Assembly: GCA_030015575.1 (NCBI GenBank)
Contig: JASDDO010000006.1
Location: 323,502,361 to 323,566,360 of the forward strand
DNA from: Agapanthus africanus
Taxonomy: Eukaryota > Streptophyta > Magnoliopsida > Asparagales > Amaryllidaceae
Direction: 5' to 3'
DNA length: 64,000 bases
Below are positions 1-11,488 of this stretch, in pieces. Each line of letters begins with the position of its first letter. Positions within the stretch are counted from its first letter, which is position 1. The position numbers were made by a program, and so were the translations under genes. Under the pieces are notes generated by a model. The model worked only from the letters and a program-made list of their open reading frames with translations. It did no database searches and was not told the origin of the DNA.

Positions 1-659
1 TCAAAGTTGTTCCCGGTTGGAACAGCAGCATCGATCCCCACCGTTGGAGCTGGCGGAGTTATCCCAGAGGGGGAGTTGCCCCCAGCCTTCCTTACTCGAC
101 GCCAATGGCGACGTCGAGCGTGTCGTACAGATGGAGTTGTTCTAACCATAGGGGTGACTTCTTCATGCCCCCTGTGTTGGTCAGAATCTGCTGGTATCAG
201 CCTTTTAAAGACCGACGTCCGTTGAATGGGGACGGCCAACCTGTCAAAAGCAGACTTCCGAGCAGAGGAAGCAACCTTGGTGATCTCGCCTGAAACTGGA
301 ATAGGGATAGCTATCCGCTTCGGGATAACTTCTTCTGGTATTGCTGGCTTTTTCATGGGCCCGTTGGAGCTCTGACCCAGCCTGTTAAAAACCGAAGCAG
401 TGAAGTTGGACGACCTGTTGAGAGGGACCGCGGCAATGGTAAGTCGATCAAAGACTGACTTTTTTGGGGCTTCTTGCAACGTCATTGGGGAATTGAAGCT
501 CATCGATGGGAGCATTGTCCCGAAGAATAGTCCAGTGATGGCTTGAGTTACCTGCTCCACTGGTATCTTGAAAAGAGAGGCCGCTTGGGGCCCGTAAGTC
601 ACTCCTCCAGCAGAAACCGAGCGAGAGTTGTAGTTGCAAGCAGTGCAGTTTGAAGCCAT
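1..659 (-). CDS. T1 gag-pol polyprotein, N-terminal ~219 codons (partial at window edge)
   Basis: From the ATG at 659-657 the minus strand stays open to base 1. The product aligns with the N-terminus of the T2 polyprotein: shared YGPQAASLF, ITGLFFGTM, KKSVFDRLT, RRRHWRRVRKAGGNSPSG and PAVPTGN-like stretches. It carries four spaced copies of a SxF(D/N/K)RL motif (SVFDRL, SVFNRL, SAFDRL, SVFKRL), as T2 does. This is the pre-Gag extension typical of Tat-type elements; its function is unknown. A 129-codon ORF in another frame over 448-837 is a shadow. The start was chosen because it aligns with the T2 start at 14652 and lies ~150 bp after the primer site in both elements. Confidence 0.75.
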   Translation of the reverse strand, partial: MASNCTACNYNSRSVSAGGVTYGPQAASLFKIPVEQVTQAITGLFFGTMLPSMSFNSPMTLQEAPKKSVFDRLTIAAVPLNRSSNFTASVFNRLGQSSNGPMKKPAIPEEVIPKRIAIPIPVSGEITKVASSARKSAFDRLAVPIQRTSVFKRLIPADSDQHRGHEEVTPMVRTTPSVRHARRRHWRRVRKAGGNSPSGITPPAPTVGIDAAVPTGNNF

Positions 660-784
660 TGATCTTCTGTTTTCTGCATGGAGCAAGACACCAAATCTTA
701 GTACCTCGAATCCACAGGCAATCACAGCAAACCGCGATTCGTTCGCGAACACGACACACGAAATGTGGAGTGGAAAGAGGAAAA

Positions 785-806
785 GGTCCCACCGGGCGTG
801 CCAGAA
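785..806 (-). other. T1 primer-binding site
   Basis: The minus strand reads tctggcacgcccggtggg just inside the LTR end (…ggggaaca at 809). The same sequence sits two to five bases after the T2 5' LTR. The priming tRNA was not determined. Confidence 0.7.
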
Positions 807-1859
807 TCTGTTCCCCTCCGAATGGCGGCCGAGACATTAGGACGTCTTGCCTGAGATTCGGGGCAGATGCTATTTGGTTTTATCCGTCCACCTCTCCGAA
901 GATGCCAAGTTGATTTATGGCACCGTGTATCGGAGGTTTAGACGGATGCGGCCGATGTAGCAAACTTTGTCAGATTCCCCCTCGCTTGAGGGGTTTTTGA
1001 TTGTGGGGACGCTCTTCCCTGCAGGCGCAAGCCCCTGCAGTTAATTACGCTACCGCATCGCGGTAACAACTTTCTCCTTCTCCAGAATTTCACTTCGTGC
1101 CGTGGGTGTTTGTTTTGTTGTGGTTGCCCGTGGATTGTATACGGAGACTATTTATTTCGTCCCCCGTAGGACGTGGATCAATCCAAATCCGTACTTTCTT
1201 AGATTTGGGTTTTGGGTTTTGGTTTAAGGATACGTTAGCCATATTTGAGGCTAAGATCAACTTAAACGTTTGTTAAGGATACGTTAGTCTAATTTCCAGA
1301 CTAAGATCTACTTAACGGGATCGTCTAGATCCATTTCCAGTTTAGGGACATGGTGGTCCATTTAATATATGGTCGTCGGGACCCGTCACCTCTCTGACGA
1401 CGTTGAAGGATTACAACGACAGGTGTCAGAGGAGTTCGGAGATGTACCCTTGAACCAAAGTTGATTAAGGAAGATGTAGTCTGTTTGAGGGTTTAAGGAT
1501 ACGTTAGCCGTGTTTGGGGCTAAGATCTACTTAAACGGGATCGTTTAGATCCAACAAAAGAGCATTTCGGGGCTCTATTGTTCCAGTTTAGGGACGTAGT
1601 GGTCCATAGGTAGTTTAGGGACATTGCGGTCCATTGGTAGTTTAAGGACATTGCGGTCCATCATGTATGGCCGTCGGGACCCATCACCTCTCCGACGACG
1701 TTGAAGGATTACAACGACAGGTGTCAGAGGAGTTCAGAGATGTACCCTTGAACCAGGTGTTAATTGATTTAATAGAACAGCCATGCTCAGTCAATTTAAT
1801 TTGAGGACTTACGGTTATGATTGGGCTAAGTCGAGTTGAAGATGTTCAACGTTTTTCTT

Positions 1860-3285
1860 GATTTTTGGCCTATTAGGCTTGTGCGGGGGCTTTGCCCATG
1901 CTTGATAATGCACAGCATTAATCTTGATCTCTGTTGGACCTTTATTTGGGCTCTGCCCCTTTTAAATGATGCACAGCATCTGCTTTGTTTGGGCTCTGCC
2001 CTTTTAATGCATAGTATTTTATTTGGCCTGTTAGGCCTTTTTTTAATTGGGCTTGGCCCTTCAGTAAATAATGCAATGCATTTGTCAGGCGCTTTGCCCC
2101 AATCATTGAGTGCAAGCGCATGTGGAGGTGACACGTGTCATGCTCTGATGAGCGCAAGCGCAACAGTGCGCTGCGCTGTTGCGCTGCTGACACGTGGCGC
2201 GCTCTGGTGAGTTGCACCAATTTCAGAGAGCAAGGCTCTTTTTCAAAAGCGCATAGCGTAAGTAGTTCAGGTGCTGACACGTGGCGCTCTTTGGTGGCTT
2301 GCGCCAACCCAAGAGTGCAACAGCGCAGTTTTGCAAATGCAAGGCACTATTAACTTTAGAATCTTTTAGATTCCAGAACCAATGGTTCATGAAAAGTGCA
2401 AAGCACTGTTTTATTATTTATCTTTCTTTTTACTAAAGATCATTGATCTTGTTCTCAGATCAATGATCTGTTCATAAGAGAATTTTCTCTTTTTTTCTAA
2501 AGCTTTTTACCTTTTTTGTTCTTGAGGAGTTCTTTCCAATTTTTCAGAGCTCTCAATGATGATGTTCATGATTTGAGTTGGGATCTAGGGGTCTTTATAT
2601 AGTGCTCATAGATTTGTTAAGTTTATTAAAGAGATTTTTCTCTGAGTGATTTGGGGAATTTTCCCCACCGTTGGATCATTGATCCAAGGGCTTCTGTTTT
2701 ACAGAAGACAATCTTCTTATTTTAATAAGAACAGAAAGATCTTATTAAAATTTTAATTCTGTTTGGCGCAGATACACCAGCGCTTGACACGTATTACGCA
2801 GCGCAACTGCGCTGACACGTGTCGCGCAGCGCAAAGCGCAGCGCAACTGCGCTGACGCAGCGCACAGCGCAGCGCATCTGCGCTGACACGTGTCGCGCAG
2901 CGCAACTGCGCTTGCGCTGACACGTGTCGGGCAGCGCTTGCGCAACTGCGCTAGCGCAACTGTGCTGCCACGTGGCGCACAGCGCAGAGAGCAAGTCAGC
3001 TGAAGCGTTACTTCTTTAATTAAAGTTTGAATTTTAAATAGAGCTTTGCTCTGATTGGGTGCGCTGCCTTGGGCGCTGCGCTCCTCGTGCTGGCGTGTCT
3101 GATTTTGACACGTGGCGCTCTACGCGCAGCGCAGGAGATCTGAAGCGTTGCTTCATATATTTTAACTTTATTTTTCATTTTAATTTTCGAAATAGAGCTT
3201 TGCTCTGATTGGGGGAAACAGAAGCGTTGCTTCGTTTCCCGCCTTGGTATTTGAACAGAGCTTTGCTCTGATTGGGGTAAATACC
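1860..3285. repeat. Train of short inverted repeats in the T1 LTR
   Basis: At least twenty near-perfect dyads with 5-8 base arms and 2-4 base loops follow one another. Examples: GAATCT-ttt-AGATTC (2359-2373), AGTGC-aaa-GCACT (2395-2407), AAGATC-att-GATCTT (2436-2450), CAGATC-aat-GATCTG (2456-2470), AGAGAA-tt-TTCTCT (2477-2490), GGGGAA-tt-TTCCCC (2653-2666), TTGGATC-att-GATCCAA (2671-2687), CTTCTGT-ttt-ACAGAAG (2691-2707). GGGCT-nn-GCCC types lie at 1880-2100, GACACGTGTC G-boxes at 2125-2290 and 2810-2930, and GAAGC-gtt-GCTTC occurs three times between 3000 and 3235. Confidence 0.85.
2592..2603 (-). promoter_or_regulatory. T1 LTR TATA box
   Basis: The minus strand reads ctatataaagac in an AT-rich stretch, about 690 bases into the LTR. 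This fits a core promoter that divides U3 (3285-2600) from a long R/U5. It was judged by motif and position only. Confidence 0.5.
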
Positions 3286-3319
3286 TGTGATCCAATAATT
3301 GACTCTGAGGGCACTATAT
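3286..3319 (-). repeat. C1 left (3') LTR remnant, outer piece
   Basis: The bases from cctgtgatccaataattg to the TATAT at 3315-3319 match 57719-57752 in the C1 right LTR. The piece continues at 39052-39057 after the G1 insertion. Leftwards, the match stops abruptly at 3286 where T1 begins. Only ~40 bases of this LTR remain in the window. Confidence 0.85.
3315..3319. repeat. Target site duplication of G1 (left copy, TATAT)
   Basis: TATAT lies directly before the G1 LTR (tgtcacgatcc…) and recurs at 39047-39051 directly after the other LTR (…gacgctaca). Confidence 0.9.
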
Positions 3320-6300
3320 TGTCACGATCCGCAGGGTACGGAACGTGACTGGCACTTAAGTTTACGAAACGTCTAAAGACGTCCGTAAAATAAGTAAGCC
3401 AAAGCCCAGAAAACAAAACCAATTAAGCAAAAGAGTGAAGAAAACCCAATCAATTGAAAGCGAGTTATCAAATAAGTCATGTACAACCCTTTTTAAAAAC
3501 AATACCAATTTTTCCGAAAATTTCGGCAGAGTCTCCTTTGTAAATACTGGCCCCCAAAATGGGTACAACAAAATATACATGAATCCAACAAAATAGGGCA
3601 TCCCCAAGCGGGAGCTAGCTCTTCGCCATAAGGCGGCCACAATCCCACGCAATATAAATGACAACAAGCATAATAAGGCATAAGAAAACATCATGTCGAC
3701 TCAAGTGAGCTCGACCCCAAAATACAGCATAAAAGTCCACAAACCTCACAGTCTCATCTCTAGGTCAATATACAATAAATCTGGTAGAAACAGTAGACGG
3801 AGTACACTAGATACAAGAATATACAAGGTGGTACAAAATAATAACATAACCCACCTATGAGCAAATCTCGAGCTCAGGCAAAAGAGGCAAAAGGACAAGT
3901 GCGCCCGCCACTACTGAACTGACGGAGCGGACCTACAAAAGACTGTGGCACAACGGGGGTGAGTTGCCAACTCGTGAGTAATAAATAACATCTACAAAGG
4001 CTATCGTATGCATGCACACAAGCATCCTAGCATCTAAAATACAGGTATGACGGGATGCACTAGCAGGTGTGTATACAACATCAGTGTACTAATATGCATG
4101 CAACATGAATATCTGAGGTCTCAATAGGTATATATAAGAAACCTTTTATCTCTTTTTGTTTTTGAAACTCTTTTAGAATGCCAGCATAATACTCAAAGAA
4201 TCGACGAGAACCGGTGTCCAGCAACGACACCCAAAAGTTGTCTCGAATCTCATAAATGTATCTCTGGCCTCAGCCGTCCGGCTGACCCATCTCAAATATC
4301 AATATCTCATCATCTAGCGGCCACGGTCGGTATCCTCTGGATATCCGCCGTCCCAAACAGTCACCGGTAGGTAATCCGTCCCCTGCCAGGCTCAACGTCA
4401 TCACCACATTCCTCTTGCCCCGGGGTACCTTACCGGGCCCACCATGTACCCGTGCCGGTTCCTCCACTCCTCGACACGGATTTCCAAAACCACAGCAAAC
4501 TCATGGTGGACGACACTTACATCACTAGAAAACCGCAATTTTACATATTTTAAAAATATAATAAGTTTAGAAATTTTGCGGTTTTCCCCCGAAATCCAGC
4601 AATATCATAAAATCTCAAGAAATCCTCATAAGTGCATATATCAATGATAATGAATGCGTATGATATCAATAATCAAGTTGCGATGTGTGATTAATGTATT
4701 AAGCATGAACAATTAATATGATGAAGTACATGCACATGAATAGCAATACTACGGTTTCATTTTTAAGGAATTAAAGGCAATAGCACAAGTTTAAATTTAA
4801 AGGTTATCTAGTGTGGTGGCATGGCAATTACCAGGGTGTGTGTGTAAGCATGAATAGTGCTCATGCTGCATATAAAAACCCTGGCAATGGTGCAGGTGTC
4901 CTATAAAAAGGTTTCGTATAGGTATGTCAATATAATGCATGGATGCAGCAATTAATCATATACGTATTTCACCCCTAATTACTAACATCACTAAGAATCT
5001 TGTAAGTTACTAAAACTATCGGGCGGCTTGCGCCATCCAACGATAGTCCCCCGTAGATATTACATCTACTCACCGGAATCCCTGGCTAGCTGTGTCCAAT
5101 CACCGCCTTTCCCTTTCGCGCCGCGTCTGACGTCTCCGCGACCGAATCTGGAATTTACATCAATACCAAACATAAGGTTACATATCAAGAATGATGCAAA
5201 AACCCAAACGAAACTACTAACGTTCGCTAGCTAGGTACAACGTGCACAAAGTGCGCGGAACACACGCGAAAATCGCAAAACTGCCGAAAAACGCCGATTT
5301 GGTCGCCCGGCAAAACTAAAACCCGACTACTCAAAAAAAACCGCACTCACGCATCCTAAAAGTCGTAGGACAAGCCATAACAATCACCAAGATATCAAAA
5401 ATAATTCATCACATAATTTTATAACAAAACTAGTAAGCATTTGCATTCCAAAATCGGTGCAAAAATCGCCGATTAGCGACAAAACGACTACAATCTAGCA
5501 TAATCACCCAAGTCACACCATTAGATAACCACTACACAAAATTTCAACACATTAACCATGTCCCAAAACCTAAATTCCACAACCAACCCTTTCTTGATTT
5601 TTCTCAAAAGCAATTGCAAATCAAAATCCATACTAGAACAACTTAACTAACACTAATTTCAAACCCAATTAGCAAGTTAACCTTCTAGATTTAGGTTAGC
5701 AAAATACTAGATAGCAAAGTAAATTAATTAACCTAATAATGGATTCCTAAACCCTAATTCAACTCATTTTCTATACATAACCCTTTCTAGATTTTCCCAA
5801 AACAACAATTACAACTAAAATCAAACTTTTAAAATTAACTAAATTAGCCAAATTGAAGACTACATGAACAAGGTAACCATATAGATTAGTTAATTAACAA
5901 CTAGATTAACTATAAAACAATCTAATTAACTATCATGGCTTCAAAACCCTAATTTAAACAAACTACTCTTTTTTTAAATAAAACAAGATTAGAAATTAGC
6001 TAACTTTTAACACTAAACCATGCAATTAAAGGAATTTAGCAAAAAAGAAAGTAACTTGATGGAATTTATACCTCAAGATCTATGGATCAAGCAAGTGATT
6101 TGCCTCTAAGGATGGCTTCCTAGCTCCAAGATTCAAGCAAGAATGGCTAAGGAAAATGATAGCATAAGGATTTTGTTTGGATTTTTGAATTAATTATGGA
6201 TTTTGATGTGGTTTTTTGAAGAAAATTGAAGAAAAATGAAAAGAAAAGAGATGAAGAAGAGAGGGTTCAGGTTTCGGCCAGAGGAGGTAAGGGGGAGGGG

Positions 6301-6934
6301 TGTGGGTGAGTGGGGAAAAGTCCTTGGTCAACCCTCCAAAGTCAATGTATCATAACTTATCCATTATATTTAAAATAAAGCCATAAACTAACTAAATCAA
6401 CTCAAGAAAGCAACCAAGGAAATGAGGCCAGAAATTTCTGGACTTGCACAAGGTGGGGCTGTCCTAGGGCTGAGGAAAAAGAGAGAGGGGTTTTACAAAA
6501 GAAATTTTATGCAAAAAGGCCCCCTACAAGTCAAAAATTGCAAGTTTTAGCTCAAAATTCAATAAATTCGTTTCATATCATAAAAATTTGTTAAAAATCA
6601 AAATAAATTACTAAAAATTTATGTTATCACTAGATTATAATTATCATAATTTTAGAGATTAAAATTAGCCCGGAAAAATTTGTATTTATCGCTAATTTAA
6701 TGTATTTTCTTACCGGCTTAAAATAATATTAAAAAATTGAAAAATTAGGGAAAATTTTTAAACGACCAGAATTTCATAATTAACTCATTAGCTACTAAAA
6801 ACAAGCAATTACCTATCCATTTTAGGTATAATTAGCCCTAAACTGCAAAATAACAAGAAAGACGGTTTTCGGAAAAATACCGAATTTTCACCGAATTTCA
6901 GGAAAACACCAAAACGACTTTTCAAGACGCTACA
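3320..6934 (-). repeat. G1 3' LTR
   Basis: 3615 bp, tgtcacgatcc … gacgctaca in plus reading, same length as the partner at 35432-39046. AT-rich and non-coding; small ORFs inside it (for example at 3362-3694) are not supported by any recognisable protein. It ends next to a purine tract on the inner side. Confidence 0.93.
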
Positions 6935-6935
6935 G

Positions 6936-6950
6936 TCTTCCCCCCTTAAA
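6936..6950 (-). other. G1 polypurine tract
   Basis: The minus strand reads ctttaaggggggaag directly before the 3' LTR start (TGTAGCG…), the expected place for the plus-strand primer. Confidence 0.75.
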
Positions 6951-6969
6951 GAAATTCGGTCCCCGAATT

Positions 6970-9900
6970 TTAAAAAATATAGCTACGCGTACCTTCGAAG
7001 AGATGGGGATATTTCTTCCTCATCTCGCCCTCGGTCTCCCAGGTAACCTCCTCGCTGCTCGGGCTACGCCAAAGGACCTTGACGGTTGGTATAATCTTCG
7101 ACCTCAACTTCTTCACCTGCCGATCCAGGATGGCCACCGGCTGCTCTGCAAAAGAAAGGTCGCGCTCTAGCTGGACTGTCGGGTGCTGAATCGCATGCGA
7201 AGGGTCGTGAAGGTACTTGCGGAGCATCGAAACATGGAAGACGGGGTGAACATCGGGAAAGCTGGGAGGAAGAGCCAAACGATAAGCAACAGCGCCAACC
7301 CGCTCGAGGATCTCGAAGGGACCTACGAATCTAGGGCTAAGCTTCCCCTTTCGCCCAAAACGCATCACGCCCTTCATCGGGGAGACTTTCAGAAAAACAT
7401 GGTCGCCAACTGCGAACTCTAATCTGCGACGGCGCCTGTCTGCATACGATTTCTGTCTGCTCTGAGCTGCCCTCATCCGGTCTCGGATCAACTGTATCTT
7501 CGCTGTCGTCTCCTCAACAAGCTGCGGCCCCAAAATGCTGCTCTCGCTGAGCTCTGTCCAACAAACGGGCGATCTGCATCTCCTCCCATACAATGCCTCG
7601 AAAGGTGCCATCTGAATAGTATCCTGGAAGCTGTTGTTGTAGGAGAACTCCACTAGAGGTAAATGACGATCCCAGCTACCACCAAAGTCTAAAACGCACG
7701 CTCTGAGCATGTCCTCGAGAGTCTGAATGGTCCGCTCTGACTGTCCGTCGGTCTGCGGATGAAACGCTGTGCTGAAGCTCAAACGAGTGCCCAAAGCCTC
7801 CTGAAGTCTCTGCCAAAGTCGGCTGGTGAACTGAGTGCCTCGATCTGACACGATACAAGTCGGTATGCCATGTAGTCGCACGATCTCGTCAATATAGAGC
7901 TGAGCATACTGAGCGAAGCTAAAAGTCGTCTTCACTGGAAGGAAGTGAGCCGCTTTCGTCAATCTATCCACGATCACCCAGATGGAGTCGTACCCTCGAC
8001 TGGTCCTGGGTAGACCCACAACGAAATCCATCGAAATCTGTTCCCATTTCCACTCTGGAATGGGTAACGGCTGTAGCTCTCCTGCGGGCCTCTGGTGCTC
8101 GGCCTTGACTTGCTGACAAGTCAGGCATCTCGAAACGAACTCCGCAATGTCCCTCTTCATCCCGTCCCACCAGTAGGTCTCTCTCATATCATGGTACATA
8201 TTGGTGGAACCGGGGTGGACACTATACACTGATCGGTGTGCCTCCTCAAGAATGTCGCGCCGCAATCCATCAGCATCTGGTACGCATAGTCTAGATCCAT
8301 ATCGTAAAATTCCCTGATCGTCAACCATGAACTCGGAAAATCTGCCCTGTCCCATCTGTGCCATGATCTCTGAGCAACGGTCGTCACTGCGCTGTGCCTC
8401 ATATATACGGTCAAGCAACTGTGGGCGTGCACGAACATGCGCGAGCTGTCCCCCTGTCTGAGTGAACTCGAACTCAACTCGGCTGTCGCATAACATCTGC
8501 CAATCTGCTGACGACTGCCTCTGCACAGCGCGCAAAAAGGATAGACTACCCCCGGGCCTCCTACTCAACGCATCTGCCACCACATTTGCCTTGCCGGGGT
8601 GATATAAGATCTCGCAGTCGTAGTCTTTCACCAACTCCATCCAACGACGCTGTCTGAGGTTCAGGTCTCGCTGCTGAAATATGTACTTTAAGCTCTTGTG
8701 ATCGGTGAATATCTGACACGACTCGCCGTACAGGTAATGTCGCCAAATCTTCAGTGCAAAGACCACTGCAGCCATCTCCAAATCATGAGTGGGGTAGTTC
8801 TGTTCATGCTTCTTCAACTGCCGAGAAGCATAAGCGATTACCCGGCCATGCTGCATCAATACGCATCCTAATCCCACTCGCGAAGCATCACAGTAGACAA
8901 CAAATCCGCCTGATCCCGAAGGCAAAGATAATACCGGCGCCGTAGTCAAACAAGTCCGTAGCTGCTGAAAAATGCGCTCGCACTCCTCTGTCCAAACGAA
9001 AGGAACTCCCTTCCGGGTCAAACTGGTCAACGGTGCAGCTATACGGGAGAAGTCCTGAACAAAACGCCTGTAGTAGCCCGCCAAGCCTAGAAAACTACGG
9101 ATCTCAGTAACCGATGTAGGTCGGGGCCACTACTGAATAGCCTCAATCTTCTTCGGGTCCACACAAATGCCGTCTCTCGTAACCACGTGACCCAAGAATC
9201 CGACGCTGTCCAGCCAGAATGCACACTTGGAGAACTTCGCGAACAGCTGGTGCTCCCTCAGAGTCTGTAACGTAATCCGCAAGTGCTGCTCGTGCTCCTC
9301 TCTGCTCCGGGAGTACACCAAGATATCGTCGATAAACACGATGATGAACAAGTCAAGATACGGCCTGAATGTATGGTTCATCAAATCCATAAAAGCTTCT
9401 GGGGCGTTGGTGAGTCCGAACGACATTACCAAAAACTCGTAATGGCCGTAGCGCGTGCGGAAAGCTGTCCTCGGTATATCCTCCTGTCGAACTCGCAGCT
9501 GATGGTATCCTGATCGCAAGTCGATCCTCGAAAAATACCCCGCACCCTGAAGCTGGTCGAACAAATCATCAATGCGCGGCAACGGATATCTGTTCCGAAC
9601 GGTAACTTTGTTCAGCTGGCGGTAGTCGATACATAAGCGCAAACTTCCATCCTTCTTCTTGACAAACAGGACCGGAGCACCCCACGGAGAAACACTCGGT
9701 CGAATAAGCCCCTTATCCAACAAATCCTGCAACTGATCCTTCAGCTCTCGAAGCTCTGCCGGGGCCATCCGATAAGGAGGTATAGAAATAGGCCCCGAAC
9801 CGGAAATCAAATCAATGCAGAACTCAATATCGCGCTCAGGCGGTAGCCCAGGTAGCTCATCAGGGAAAACATCAGGGAACTCACAAACTATCGGGACCCG

Positions 9901-10930
9901 GTCTAACGGAACCTCTGCAGCTCGAGTATCACAAATAGACGCTAAGAATCCCTGACATCCCTTCCGCAAGAGCTGACCAGCGCGAAGAGACGAAATTAAG
10001 CTGGTAAGGGTGACACTGCGGTCTCCCTGAATAACAAGGACTGGCTCTCCCGGAAAGCTAAATCTGACTGCCTTCTCACGGCAGTCCACCGAAGCATAAC
10101 AAGTGGCTAGCCAATCCATGCCCAGAAGCACATCAAAGTCCAACATATCGAGGAGTATCAAATCAACTGATGAATCCCTCTCCCCGATACGAACGGAACA
10201 CAAACGAAATACAAACCGAGCGACAAACGACTCGCCTACCGGAGTAACAACAACAAGCGGCTGATCTAACGACGACGACTCACGGCCCAACATCGGTGCA
10301 AAGTGTGTAGATACGTACAAATGTGTGGAACCTGGGTCGAATAATACCCGTGCGTCGAAAGAACAAACTGGCAAGGTACCTGTCACAACGGTATTGGATG
10401 CCTGCGCATCCTGCGGTGTCAAAGCAAAAACTCGGGCCTGTCCTCCACCGATAGCGGGCTGACCTCGACCTCGGCCTCTGCCTCCTCGTCCTCTCTGAAC
10501 AGGACCGCCGCGTCCACGGCCTCTCGGTGCACCCAACTGGCGTGGAGCATCGCCTGGGGTAGGAAGTAGGGCTCTCTGAGGAGGGGGTGGTGATGGTGGT
10601 AGGGTCACATGCGGAACTGTCGCTGCTCCCTGTCGTCTCACCGGACAGTCTCTGACAAGATGGTGCAGACTCCCGCACCCAAAACATCTTGGCGACGGCT
10701 GCTGCCCCTGCGGATAAGAACCATATAACTGTCCCCGCCCAAATCCTCTGCCAGGCCTATCTCTCGGAAAGAATCTGGCGCGCTGCCTCTGAGACGGTAC
10801 ATCGGTGCGAATCCTCTTCGGCCCAGAAACGGCCGAAGTCTGTGATATGCGTGTCTCCATCCGCAATGCCGTATCCATAGCAGCTGAATAAGTGTCGTAG
10901 TGCTGGGCGCCAATGGCAAGATATAGCTGG
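6970..10930 (-). pseudogene. G1 Gag C-terminus and Pol region (broken)
   Basis: On the minus strand, in order: a Gag end with zinc knuckle [14 protein letters not shown] (about 10690-10640), a basic Gly/Arg-rich linker, an aspartic protease with FDPGS (near 10340), RT with the FIDDILVYS active site (about 9338-9312), RNase H ([11 protein letters not shown] near 8720-8690), integrase with an HHCC finger (CLTCQQ near 8125) and a DDE core, and a chromodomain-like end ([17 protein letters not shown] near 7050-7000). The domain order is that of gypsy chromoviruses. The frame is broken by about one lesion besides the T2 insertion at 10931, so this is a fossil. Plus-strand ORFs over this interval are shadows. 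Confidence 0.9.
10926..10930. repeat. Target site duplication of T2 (left copy, GCTGG)
   Basis: GCTGG directly precedes the T2 LTR start TGTTTCC and recurs at 34441-34445 directly after the last LTR base. Confidence 0.93.
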
Positions 10931-10932
10931 TG

Positions 10933-10955
10933 TTTCCTGATTTAAAATCAGGAAA
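10933..10955. repeat. Terminal dyad at the T2 LTR start
   Basis: TTTCCTGATTT-a-AAATCAGGAAA, 11-base perfect arms two bases inside the LTR edge. It recurs at 30874-30896. It may help integrase recognition or be part of the inverted-repeat style of this LTR. Confidence 0.85.
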
Positions 10956-10994
10956 GCTTCTGTGGAAAGCTTCTATGGAAAGCTTCGAAAGGGG

Positions 10995-11460
10995 GTCACG
11001 TGCTCACACGTGACTAGTGGTCACGTGTTGGCACGTGACACCTAAAAACGTCGTTAAGGCAAGTTCAATTCCCTGACTGCGAAGAAGGAAAAGAAAAGCT
11101 TCAAGGAGAGTCGCGTGCTCCCACGTGACCAGGGTCACGTGTTGGCACGTGACGTTTAAATACAAGCGTCAAAGGCACGTCGGGTAACTGACCAAGTCAA
11201 GAAAAAGGCTTCAGAAGAAGTCACGTGCTCCCACGTGACCAGGGTCACGTGTCGGCACGTGACGTTCAAGGCAGCAAGCGCGTCTCCAGAACAACCAAGG
11301 AAAGAGAGCTCAAACAAAGGGTCACGTGCTCACACGTGACCAGGGGTCACGTGGTAGCACGTGATGTTTAAGCAGCAATCAGAAGACACAGCGCAGAAAG
11401 CTCGTTCCAAAGGGGGTCACGTGCTCACACGTGACCATGGGTCACGTGGTCACACGTGAC
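10995..11460. promoter_or_regulatory. Array of paired G-box hairpins in T2 U3
   Basis: Five blocks about 95-115 bp apart (starting near 10995, 11110, 11220, 11321, 11416) each hold two hairpins of the form GTCACGTG-nnnn-CACGTGAC, giving about twenty CACGTG G-boxes. Spacers between blocks are not repeated. CACGTG is the core bound by plant bZIP and bHLH factors. The array lies upstream of the TATA box at 11781, so a role as enhancer is plausible. The copy in the 3' LTR is at 30936-31401. More G-box dyads occur at 12480-12700. Confidence 0.85.
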
Positions 11461-11488
11461 CGACTTTCAAAGCCCATTTTTGACGACA

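Larger units (their letters stand above)
1..3285 (-). mobile_element. T1: 5' part of a Tat-lineage Ty3/gypsy LTR retrotransposon (runs off the left edge)
   Basis: Read on the minus strand, this is an LTR (3285 down to 809), a primer-binding site and the N-terminus of a gag-pol polyprotein. It matches T2 (10931-34440) strongly in the last ~500 bp of the LTR, the primer site and the N-terminal protein, but not in the first ~1.4 kb of the LTR, so it is a related but different subfamily. It abuts a fragment of the C1 LTR (3286-3319), so it most likely inserted into that LTR. The rest of the element and its other LTR lie outside the window, so target duplication and age cannot be judged. The visible part looks open. 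Confidence 0.85.
809..3285 (-). repeat. T1 5' LTR (about 2.48 kb)
   Basis: The inner end is clear: the minus strand ends in CA at 809, next to the primer site. The outer end is placed at about 3285, where homology to the C1 LTR starts, but no TG is visible there, so the boundary is approximate. The U5-side part (about 900-1450) matches the T2 LTR at 13950-14400. The 1860-3285 part is a train of short inverted repeats. The interval 1570-1660 holds short repeats of a 'ggtccatnngtagtttaggga' type, the counterpart of the 27-bp repeats of T2. Confidence 0.75.
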
